A stretch of DNA of 41,106 nucleotides from Verrucomicrobiales bacterium (GTDB lineage Bacteria > Verrucomicrobiota > Verrucomicrobiia > Verrucomicrobiales > DEV007), in assembly GCA_029213025.1 (NCBI GenBank), contig JARGOZ010000042.1, positions 3,896 to 45,001 on the forward strand. Direction: 5' to 3'. Position 1 is the stretch's first letter. Each line of letters begins with the position of its first letter. Below the pieces are notes generated by a model. It saw only the letters and a list, made by a program, of their open reading frames with translations, was not told the origin of the DNA and made no database searches. The position numbers and the translations under genes are program-made. Of this stretch, positions 1 through 7,043 are shown in pieces.

Positions 1-638
1 ACGTCATGATGCCCGGAATGAACGGGATCGAAGTAGCGAAGAAAATTGCCGAAAATTTCGGCGAACAGCGTACCGGAATCATCATTCTGTCCTCGGCTGC
101 GCATACCCTTTCCCGGGAAGAAATGGCGGAACTTAAAATTGAGAAAATATTGCGAAAACCGGTAAAACAGTCGGATCTACTGGATGCGGTAACAAAGCAT
201 TACGGTGCCACCCGGACTGAGAATATTGAACAACCAAAAGTCCGAAACCGGAAAACCTCTGAGACAAACCAGCCGCTGAAGATCCTCGTTGCGGAGGACG
301 GGGCGATTAACCGGATCGTCGCCGTTAACCTTCTCGAAAGCAAGGGACACACCGTATCAACAGCAGAAGACGGGGCGATTGCCGTGAAGAAATTTCAGGA
401 GGAAGACTTCGATGCCATCCTGATGGATGTAATGATGCCGAATCTTGACGGGTACGGGGCAACTACTGCGATTCGTGAAATCGAAAATCGAACCGGAGGG
501 CACATCCCGATTATCGCCATGACGGCCAATGCCATGAACGGGGACCGGAATCGATGTCTCGAAGCCGGGATGGACGGGTACGTTGCGAAACCCTTTCGCC
601 CTGAGGAGCTTTTCGCCACACTCGAGTCCGCCGTCTAA
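1..638 (+). CDS. Hybrid histidine kinase, C-terminal fragment with two receiver domains (5' end outside window)
   Basis: The reading frame is open from the left edge (codons begin at base 3), so this is the end of a longer protein. The visible part holds the end of one receiver domain, starting at the phosphoacceptor region DVMMPGMNG and running through the conserved Ser and the KP motif, then a linker, then a complete second receiver with acidic pair, phosphoacceptor Asp (codon 426-428, MDVMMP context), MTANAM and the terminal KP. Tandem C-terminal receivers are typical of multistep phosphorelay sensor kinases. The second receiver closely resembles the last receiver of the 824-residue kinase at 13687-16161, so the two are probably paralogues. 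Sensor, HisKA and ATPase domains would lie to the left. A stand-alone dual-receiver protein cannot be excluded. The target is unknown. Confidence 0.9.
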   Translation, partial: VMMPGMNGIEVAKKIAENFGEQRTGIIILSSAAHTLSREEMAELKIEKILRKPVKQSDLLDAVTKHYGATRTENIEQPKVRNRKTSETNQPLKILVAEDGAINRIVAVNLLESKGHTVSTAEDGAIAVKKFQEEDFDAILMDVMMPNLDGYGATTAIREIENRTGGHIPIIAMTANAMNGDRNRCLEAGMDGYVAKPFRPEELFATLESAV

Positions 639-737
639 ATTTTCGCAAATCCAAATAATTTTGCCGTATGAAAATGAATGCGTAGCATTGAGCACTGAAT
701 GCAAAGAATCCGTACAGTTTACCGGTAATATCCTGGC

Positions 738-1256
738 ATGCTTGTTGAGATGAAAGATAAGACCTGTGAACTGTCCCAGTGGTTCAAGGCGCGAACAAAA
801 CTGGATGAGGGCTACCCTTACTCCATTTTCATCCATTCCCCCTGCCTGGTATGCCAGCCTAGGATTGCAGAGACTTTAACAAAATATCTCAACGAATTCG
901 ACGATCTCAGCGATGGCTCAACCTGGTTGTTTCTGGACGACGACCGACGCGAGGAAATCCGCCTCAACAGCTATATCAACCCGCATCATCCGATTGATGC
1001 CGAAGAACTCGATAAATTTCTGTTCTCCTACGGAAACATCGTTTTTGAATCTTCCCGGACGATAGATTCAATCCCCGACTCCGAACACATCTTCAAAGTT
1101 CATCTCAGCTGTAAAGAACCGGGCAGCGCCCATCACGATATGTGGTTAAACGCAAAAAAGATCGACCCGGAGACACTGAGACTCATGATCGCCAGCAGCT
1201 TTATGGAATGGGCCCGGAGGAATCCTAACTGGAAATCAACTCACCCGGCCGATTAA
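738..1256 (+). CDS. Hypothetical protein, 172 residues
   Basis: I do not recognise a family. The protein is soluble-looking, acidic in the middle, and has no signal peptide or membrane segment. It contains a CxxC near residue 39 (CLVC) and an acidic run in the centre (FLDDDRREE). It ends 24 bases before ccoS and points the same way, so it could be transcribed with the oxidase operon, but nothing in the sequence links it to respiration. An alternative start at 750 (second Met) is equally possible, because neither ATG has a clear ribosome binding site. Long open frame, sensible composition and fit between neighbours support it as real. Confidence 0.65.
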   Translation: MLVEMKDKTCELSQWFKARTKLDEGYPYSIFIHSPCLVCQPRIAETLTKYLNEFDDLSDGSTWLFLDDDRREEIRLNSYINPHHPIDAEELDKFLFSYGNIVFESSRTIDSIPDSEHIFKVHLSCKEPGSAHHDMWLNAKKIDPETLRLMIASSFMEWARRNPNWKSTHPAD

Positions 1257-1280
1257 ATCCCCCTCAACCACTTTATTTAC

Positions 1281-1421
1281 ATGAGCGTTATAGGAATCAC
1301 TCTATTCATCTCTCTCATTTTGGGAGTCATATTCATCATCTGTTTCGCGGTTGAAGCGACAAAGAAACGAACTTCGTCACTGGAGCACGATTCTCTACTG
1401 CCGTTGGAAGACGACGAATAA
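1281..1421 (+). CDS. ccoS: CcoS, small cbb3 oxidase maturation protein
   Basis: A 46-residue ORF starting MSVIGITLFISL: one N-terminal membrane helix (about residues 3-22) followed by a short acidic cytoplasmic tail (LPLEDDE). This matches the size and layout of CcoS, which usually begins MS(V/I) and ends in an acidic stretch. In studied bacteria CcoS is needed to insert haem b and copper into the CcoN subunit. It lies 25 bases ahead of the fused ccoNO gene. In most cco loci ccoS sits at the end, next to ccoI; here it leads the cluster. No Shine-Dalgarno sequence is visible. Identification rests on size, topology and context. Confidence 0.8.
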   Translation: MSVIGITLFISLILGVIFIICFAVEATKKRTSSLEHDSLLPLEDDE

Positions 1422-1446
1422 TACAACTTTTATCACACACACTGAT

Positions 1447-3933
1447 ATGGGAGACAAAACAAGTATCACCTTCGACGATCGCACCCCGCGAAACTTCATG
1501 ATCGCCTCGCTGTTCTGGGGCATCATCGGTATGACAATCGGCCTGCTGGCGTCCAGCCAATTGAGCTGGTGGCAGGCAAACGGCAAATTCCTTGAGTTCA
1601 TTACCTTCGGCAAACTCAACACGGACGGGCTGGACCTTATTACCTTCGGCCGGCTCCGCCCGTTGCATACCAATGCCGTGATTTTTGCCTTTGTAGGCAA
1701 CATGATGTTTGCCGGTATATATTATTCCACGCAAAGACTCTGCAAATGCAGAACGGCATCAAAACTGTTGTCACTGCTTCATTTCTGGGGCTGGCAGGGC
1801 ATTATTGTCGGAGCCGTCCTTACCTTGCCGATTGGTCTTTCCCAGTCGAAGGAATACGCCGAATTGATCTGGCCGCTGGATGTAGCCGTGGTTCTGGTCT
1901 GGGTGATTTTTGCGATCAACTTTTTCTGGACACTTGCGAAACGGAACGAAAAAAGCCTCTATGTGGCGATCTGGTTCTATATCGCAACCATTGTGACGAT
2001 TGCGATGCTCTACATCGTAAACAATCTGCAGATCCCTACATCGCTGACCCATTCTTATCCCATCTTCGGCGGTCTGCAGGATGCTCTGGTACAATGGTGG
2101 TATGGACATAACGCGGTGGCGTTCTTCCTAACCACTCCGATTCTGGGGATCATGTACTACTTTCTGCCCAAAGCAGCGAACCGTCCGGTTTACTCCTACC
2201 GGCTTTCTATCATTCACTTCTGGTCACTTGTCTTCATCTACATATGGGCCGGCCCTCACCACTTGTTGAACACCGCTCTTCCCCAATGGCTCCAGATGTT
2301 GGGAATGCTTTTCTCGCTCATGTTGTGGGCACCATCATGGGGCGGGATGCTAAACGGTTTGCTCACACTGCGGGGAGCCTGGAACCTGCTCAGGACCGAC
2401 CCGGTGATCAAATTCTTCGCCGCCGGAATCACATTCTACGGTATGGCAACCTTTGAGGGTCCGTTGTTGTCGATCCGTGCAGTCAATCAGCTTTCCCACT
2501 ACACCGACTGGGGAATCGGCCACGTTCACTCCGGGGCGCTCGGTTGGAACGGGTTGATGGCAGCCGGTATGTTTTACTGGATGGCGCCGCGCCTCTGGGC
2601 AACCAAACTCTGGTCAATAAGTTGGGCCAATATGCATTTCTGGATTTCACTCGTGGGCATTCTTCTCTATGTGGGAGCGATGTGGACGGCGGGAGTCATG
2701 CAGGGGCTCATGCTCGGACAAATCAATGAGTCCGGAACCGGATTAACCTACGAATTTGTGGAAACCCTTCAAGCCATCCAGCTTCCTTATATATTGCGGG
2801 GAGTCGGAGGACTGCTTTATCTGACAGGCTTTCTCATGTGTGCGGTAAATCTCTGGCAAACGGCACGCAGCGGTAAGATGACCGATGTCACGATTGAAGT
2901 GAATCTCTTGAAGTCCGGAGAAAAAGACAACATGAAGATCGGAGAACTGATCTTCCACCGGGCGGTTGTCTACACCGGCGTCATCATCGGCCTTGTTTCC
3001 CTGTGGTTCTTCACTCCCTTCACTATGGCGGCGACAATCCTCGTTGCCATCGTAATGGTGGGGATCGTAGTCATGTTCGAGTTCCGCTGGAACTCAAGAA
3101 GCTGGGCAAACTTCCACGACAACCTCCTCGAGAACTATATACCTTTCACGATTCTCGTATTTGTAGCCGTCGCGATCGGGGGCCTCATTCAGATCATCCC
3201 GTCGGTTGTGGTAAATCGACATGTCAATGTAGAAGGACGTCTCCAGGAACTCTATACGCCACTGGAACTGGCGGGCCGCGATATCTACGTCTCGGAGGGT
3301 TGCTACAACTGTCACTCACAAATGATCCGAACCCTCGTTCCCGATGTGATGAGATATGGAAGACCCGGAATACCGGATGATTACTCCCACCTTGGCGAGT
3401 CAATCTACGATTTCCCCTTCCAATGGGGCTCGAAGAGAACCGGACCGGATCTCGCCCGCGAAGGAGGAGAGCCTATCGACGAGAAGAAACTGGTTCGCGT
3501 TGGAAAAAGAGATAATCTCTGGCACTTCAACCACTTCCTGAACCCGCGCCAGACCTCACCGGGCTCCAACATGCCTGCCTATCCATGGTTCTTCGAAAAG
3601 AAAACCGATTTCAAATCTCTACCTAAAAAAATCAAGGTTCAGAGACAACTGGGAGTTCCCTATCCTACCATGACAGATCACGAGATCGAACAGCATGCGC
3701 GCGAGCAGGCTATGGCTATCGCGGGAACGGTAGCGGACTCGGCATTCCTGCCAAGCAGACAGGATCTATCCGGCCCCGAACTGCGTAATTACCTGTCAGA
3801 AACACAGTTCACTGCGGTAGTCGCCTACCTCCAAAAACTGGGTGCCTACACCGAACAGGATCCGGATAACCAGCCTCACCCTCTGGACCCTGACAAAAAC
3901 CTGCCGGCCTACGAACTTTCAACCAAAAACTAA
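1447..3933 (+). CDS. ccoNO: Fused CcoN-CcoO subunit of cbb3-type cytochrome c oxidase
   Basis: An 828-residue protein joining the catalytic subunit I and the monohaem cytochrome c subunit of the high-affinity terminal oxidase, which reduces O2 to water and pumps protons. Residues 1 to about 480 are CcoN: the low-spin haem ligand lies in RPLHTN, the copper-B histidines in WWYGHNAV and AGPHHLLNT, and the two haem histidines in GIGHVHSG. Residues from about 496 (KIGELIFHR) are CcoO, with a membrane anchor and one c-type haem site, C619-Y-N-C-H623. The start at 1447 (MGDKTS) was chosen because the longer frame overlaps ccoS and adds non-conserved residues. No stop or internal start separates the halves. 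ccoQ begins five bases after the stop. CcoNO fusions are known in several phyla. Confidence 0.95.
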   Translation: MGDKTSITFDDRTPRNFMIASLFWGIIGMTIGLLASSQLSWWQANGKFLEFITFGKLNTDGLDLITFGRLRPLHTNAVIFAFVGNMMFAGIYYSTQRLCKCRTASKLLSLLHFWGWQGIIVGAVLTLPIGLSQSKEYAELIWPLDVAVVLVWVIFAINFFWTLAKRNEKSLYVAIWFYIATIVTIAMLYIVNNLQIPTSLTHSYPIFGGLQDALVQWWYGHNAVAFFLTTPILGIMYYFLPKAANRPVYSYRLSIIHFWSLVFIYIWAGPHHLLNTALPQWLQMLGMLFSLMLWAPSWGGMLNGLLTLRGAWNLLRTDPVIKFFAAGITFYGMATFEGPLLSIRAVNQLSHYTDWGIGHVHSGALGWNGLMAAGMFYWMAPRLWATKLWSISWANMHFWISLVGILLYVGAMWTAGVMQGLMLGQINESGTGLTYEFVETLQAIQLPYILRGVGGLLYLTGFLMCAVNLWQTARSGKMTDVTIEVNLLKSGEKDNMKIGELIFHRAVVYTGVIIGLVSLWFFTPFTMAATILVAIVMVGIVVMFEFRWNSRSWANFHDNLLENYIPFTILVFVAVAIGGLIQIIPSVVVNRHVNVEGRLQELYTPLELAGRDIYVSEGCYNCHSQMIRTLVPDVMRYGRPGIPDDYSHLGESIYDFPFQWGSKRTGPDLAREGGEPIDEKKLVRVGKRDNLWHFNHFLNPRQTSPGSNMPAYPWFFEKKTDFKSLPKKIKVQRQLGVPYPTMTDHEIEQHAREQAMAIAGTVADSAFLPSRQDLSGPELRNYLSETQFTAVVAYLQKLGAYTEQDPDNQPHPLDPDKNLPAYELSTKN

Positions 3934-3938
3934 TCACC

Positions 3939-4118
3939 ATGTTTAAGAGAGTCATATTCGACGATTGGACCACCATTGTCCCTATTATATCTTTCGCATT
4001 CACCTTGCTGATATTTATCGGCTTCTTTATCCGAACCATCCGCATGGACCGGGACACGGTGGACCGGAGTGCGGATCTCGCCCTGGAAGAAGACGACAGA
4101 AACCGGACTGGAAATTAG
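3939..4118 (+). CDS. ccoQ: CcoQ-like small subunit of cbb3 oxidase
   Basis: A 59-residue ORF placed between ccoNO (five bases before it) and ccoP (two bases after it), the usual position of CcoQ. It has one membrane helix at about residues 11-33 (IVPIISFAFTLLIFIGFFI) and a highly charged, acidic C-terminal tail. CcoQ stabilises the assembled oxidase in proteobacteria, and its sequence is poorly conserved, so the assignment depends on position, size and topology. The tight spacing makes co-transcription almost certain. Confidence 0.75.
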   Translation: MFKRVIFDDWTTIVPIISFAFTLLIFIGFFIRTIRMDRDTVDRSADLALEEDDRNRTGN

Positions 4119-4120
4119 AA

Positions 4121-4741
4121 ATGAGCGATACAGATAATACCCAATATCGTCGCGGCGATTTCGCCCGGGCCAAGGGCGAAGTGATCCTGCGCGAACACGA
4201 GTACGACGGCATTCAGGAGTTTGACCAGAAACTGCCCAACTGGTGGTTGTTTACTTTCTACGGTGCCATCGTGTTCTTTTTCGGAATGTGGTTCCTGTAC
4301 TACACCATAGGAGTGATCCCCTCCGATCATGAAAGAATCACCACAGCTGTCGCCTCTGTGAATGAAAAGAAAAGCGCCGCTCTGGCGGACACCATGTCGA
4401 ACCTGACCGATGCAGCCCTGGTCAACGAATGGGCGACTGATGAATCGAGGGTGAAAGCCGGGGAAGCCATCTATTTGCAGGTATGTATTGCCTGCCACGG
4501 CCCCAATATGGATGCCCCCACCAAACTGGCTCTGTCACTTGTCGATCACGAATGGAAATACGGGAATAATCCTCTCGACATCTTCAAACTGATCAACAAC
4601 GGCACGCCGGCGGAAAGTAAAGGAATGGAGCCCAGCGGAGCGAGAATGATGGCTTTCGGGCAGTTATACACTCCCGATCAGATTGCTGAATTAACAGCTT
4701 ATATTATTTCGAAAAACAAAGAGGACTTCAAAGACTTCTAA
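4121..4741 (+). CDS. ccoP: CcoP, cytochrome c subunit III of cbb3 oxidase, single-haem form
   Basis: A 206-residue protein. It has an N-terminal cytoplasmic segment with the conserved EYDGIQEFDQKLPNWW region, one membrane helix at about residues 42-66, and a periplasmic cytochrome c domain with one haem site C122-I-A-C-H126 and a likely Met ligand in the MMAFG region near residue 178. Classical proteobacterial CcoP has two haem domains and is about 300 residues long; this one is a third shorter and has only one. It receives electrons from soluble cytochrome c and passes them to the CcoO part. The start at 4121 was chosen over the longer frame (from 3965), which overlaps ccoQ. ccoG follows after four bases. 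Confidence 0.93.
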   Translation: MSDTDNTQYRRGDFARAKGEVILREHEYDGIQEFDQKLPNWWLFTFYGAIVFFFGMWFLYYTIGVIPSDHERITTAVASVNEKKSAALADTMSNLTDAALVNEWATDESRVKAGEAIYLQVCIACHGPNMDAPTKLALSLVDHEWKYGNNPLDIFKLINNGTPAESKGMEPSGARMMAFGQLYTPDQIAELTAYIISKNKEDFKDF

Positions 4742-4745
4742 ATCG

Positions 4746-6161
4746 ATGGCAAAGCAGGATCTCAGAAAGAGCCCGAATCTGGACAGCGTTACTACGGTAA
4801 ACGCGGATGGTTCCCACTATATTCTCCACCCGGCAGATGTATCGGGACGGTTCACTACCGCTCGAAAAATATTTGCCGCCTTTCTGCTGCTGATTTATGT
4901 CGCTCTGCCATGGATCCAGATTAACGGCGCTCCTGCTGTGTTCCTTGATGTACAAACCCGTCAGTTTCACCTCTTCGGCATTACCCTGGCACCCCAGGAT
5001 CTCTGGGTCATGTTCTTCTCTATCACAGGACTGGGGTTTTCTCTCTTCTTCATCACCGCACTTCTGGGTAGGGTCTGGTGTGGCTGGGCCTGCCCTTATA
5101 CCGTTTTCCTCGAACATATCTACCGAAGAATCGAACGATGGATAGATGGCGAGGGAACGCAAAGAAAACGGCTCGATGCGGCCCCCTGGGGACCGGGAAA
5201 AATATTCCGCCGGGTGGTAAAAAACGGATTATTTCTCATCGTCTCCGCGTTGCTGGCGCACGTGTTTCTCTCTTATTTCATCTCGATTAAGAGACTCTAT
5301 CATTTCATGGAGGAAGGCCCCATGTCACATGCATTCGCCTTCGGTGCGATTCTGTTTTTGACCGGTGCTCTCTACGTTTGTTTTGCCAGATTCCGGGAAC
5401 AGTTTTGTATCATGGTTTGTCCATACGGTCGACTGCAATCTGCGATGACGGATGATAATACAATGATCATCGGTTACGACGAGATGCGGGGTGAGCCGAG
5501 GGGGAAACCGGGAGCCGTTACCGGCGATTGTGTCGATTGCCGGAGGTGCGTCAATGTCTGCCCAACGGGAATCGATATCCGAAACGGACTGCAGTTGGAA
5601 TGCATCGGATGCGCGGCGTGTATTGATGCATGTGATGACATCATGAAAAAACTGGATCGCCCTACCGGTCTGGTTCGTTACGACTCGCTGAATGGATTAA
5701 GTCAGAAAAAAAGGCAGATTCTCCGCCCCCGGATCTTTGTCTATGCCACCCTGGGATTCCTTGGACTGGCAGCGCTAACTTTAACCACTTTTTTCAAAGC
5801 CCGACCATATACAGTATCCTCATCGCGCATGGCCGGGGCGCCTTTCTATATTGATTCGGAATCCGTCCGGAATCACTATCAACTCCGACTTCTCAACAAA
5901 CGGAACCAGCCGGCCACTTTTGAGATGTCTTTGGAAAATCCTCCTGCCGGCTACTCGCTTTCCGGAGCCGGGCAGGTTATTACGATTGAGCCACACAAAG
6001 GTGTTACCCGGCCGACGATTTTGAAAGCCACAGCTGAGGGATACAAAGGCCCAACCGAATTGACCCTCGCCATCAAAGGCCAGCCCGGGGATATTACGCT
6101 GCGTCACAAAATTCGCTTTGTCGGACCTCACCCGGATTCTTTAAAGACACCAGCACCATGA
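4746..6161 (+). CDS. ccoG: CcoG, membrane iron-sulfur protein for cbb3 oxidase maturation
   Basis: A 471-residue FixG/RdxA-family protein. It shows several N-terminal membrane helices, a WCGWACPYTVF motif at about residue 113, and a two-cluster ferredoxin module whose cysteine series starts CVDCRRCVNVCP (about residue 260) and continues ECIGCAACIDACDD. A further membrane helix near residue 340 is followed by a C-terminal Ig-like domain. CcoG is a copper reductase that supplies Cu(I) for oxidase assembly. The gene lies four bases after ccoP, and its stop overlaps the next start (ATGA). Length is normal for the family and all cysteines of both clusters are present. Confidence 0.95.
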   Translation: MAKQDLRKSPNLDSVTTVNADGSHYILHPADVSGRFTTARKIFAAFLLLIYVALPWIQINGAPAVFLDVQTRQFHLFGITLAPQDLWVMFFSITGLGFSLFFITALLGRVWCGWACPYTVFLEHIYRRIERWIDGEGTQRKRLDAAPWGPGKIFRRVVKNGLFLIVSALLAHVFLSYFISIKRLYHFMEEGPMSHAFAFGAILFLTGALYVCFARFREQFCIMVCPYGRLQSAMTDDNTMIIGYDEMRGEPRGKPGAVTGDCVDCRRCVNVCPTGIDIRNGLQLECIGCAACIDACDDIMKKLDRPTGLVRYDSLNGLSQKKRQILRPRIFVYATLGFLGLAALTLTTFFKARPYTVSSSRMAGAPFYIDSESVRNHYQLRLLNKRNQPATFEMSLENPPAGYSLSGAGQVITIEPHKGVTRPTILKATAEGYKGPTELTLAIKGQPGDITLRHKIRFVGPHPDSLKTPAP

Positions 6162-6298
6162 TACTTTTTCGAGCTCCCTGGATCTATGTCATCCTGGCAT
6201 TTCTGGTTTTGATCACCGCATGGACAGCTTTAATTATGGTAGCCACCAAAAATAAGGCGGAAGCAATTCCGGTAGCTCCCGCGAATCAGAACCATTAA
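6158..6298 (+). CDS. Very small membrane protein in the ccoH position
   Basis: A 46-residue ORF whose ATG overlaps the ccoG stop codon (ATGA), a strong sign of translational coupling. One membrane helix (about residues 7-29, WIYVILAFLVLITAWTALIM) is followed by a short polar tail. In standard loci this slot holds ccoH/fixH, but those proteins are about 150 residues with a periplasmic domain, which is missing here. It may be a reduced CcoH, a helper anchor, or an unrelated small subunit. The gene is real by spacing and composition; the function is inferred from position only. Confidence 0.6.
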   Translation: MILFRAPWIYVILAFLVLITAWTALIMVATKNKAEAIPVAPANQNH

Positions 6299-6305
6299 CC
6301 TTCAT

Positions 6306-7043
6306 ATGGAACCGACCTTTACCATCACTGCGGCACTTGCTACCGGGCTTATTACCAGCCTGCATTGCGTAGGCATGTGCGGACCGGTTGCCTGTGTATT
6401 GAAAAAACAGGGTAACGGTGGCGAAATGTCAGGCATTATCGGTGCGATTGCCTATCATGGCGGACGCCTGATTGCCTATTCGTCCATCGGTGCGGTATGT
6501 GGAGCCCTCGGGGAGCAACCACTTCGCTGGATTTTCAATACTCCGGCAGTGGTTTTGCCATGGATGCTGGTGGGAGTGTTTTTGATCACTGCAATGGGAT
6601 GGTGGAAACGCCTGCCGCGGCCTGAATGGTTAAACAAACTGACTTTCAAAGCCCGGCTGCAATCGATAAAGCTCGGCTCGGCGAAAGGCGGTTTCCTGAT
6701 GGGCATCGCAACCCCGCTCCTGCCCTGTGGCCCACTCTACCTGCTGTTTGCCGCCTGCCTTCTGAGTGGCGGTGCGGTGCGGGGTGCCGAGTTCGCCCTC
6801 GCATTCGGAATCGGCACAGTCCCACTGCTCTGGCTGGCCCAGGAGTCGTTTGTACGGCTGCAAAAAATTATCCCGGCGGCCCGTTTTTCCGCTTTGCAGA
6901 GAGGTCTTGCCATAGTAGCCGTTTTGGTCATGTCCTTTCGTCTCCACGATACGATTCCTTTTCTCCCAGGCTCAGAAACTATCGATTCCTCTGCTCCGAA
7001 GGCACTTCCCTCCTGTTGCCATAGCAGTGAAGTCAAATCATGA
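6306..7043 (+). CDS. TauE/SafE-type membrane protein of the cbb3 maturation locus
   Basis: A 245-residue polytopic membrane protein with the N-terminal signature SLHCVGMCGPVACVL (about residues 19-33) and a second-half motif PLLPCGPLYLLFAACLLSGG. Both are typical of the sulfite exporter TauE/SafE (UreH-like) proteins found beside ccoI. About six membrane helices are visible. The tail ends in SCCHSSE, which could bind metal. It starts seven bases after the preceding small ORF and overlaps ccoI by four bases (ATGA). Its role in oxidase assembly is not settled; metal or copper trafficking is a common suggestion. Conserved Cys and His near the membrane entrance fit that idea. Confidence 0.85.
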   Translation: MEPTFTITAALATGLITSLHCVGMCGPVACVLKKQGNGGEMSGIIGAIAYHGGRLIAYSSIGAVCGALGEQPLRWIFNTPAVVLPWMLVGVFLITAMGWWKRLPRPEWLNKLTFKARLQSIKLGSAKGGFLMGIATPLLPCGPLYLLFAACLLSGGAVRGAEFALAFGIGTVPLLWLAQESFVRLQKIIPAARFSALQRGLAIVAVLVMSFRLHDTIPFLPGSETIDSSAPKALPSCCHSSEVKS

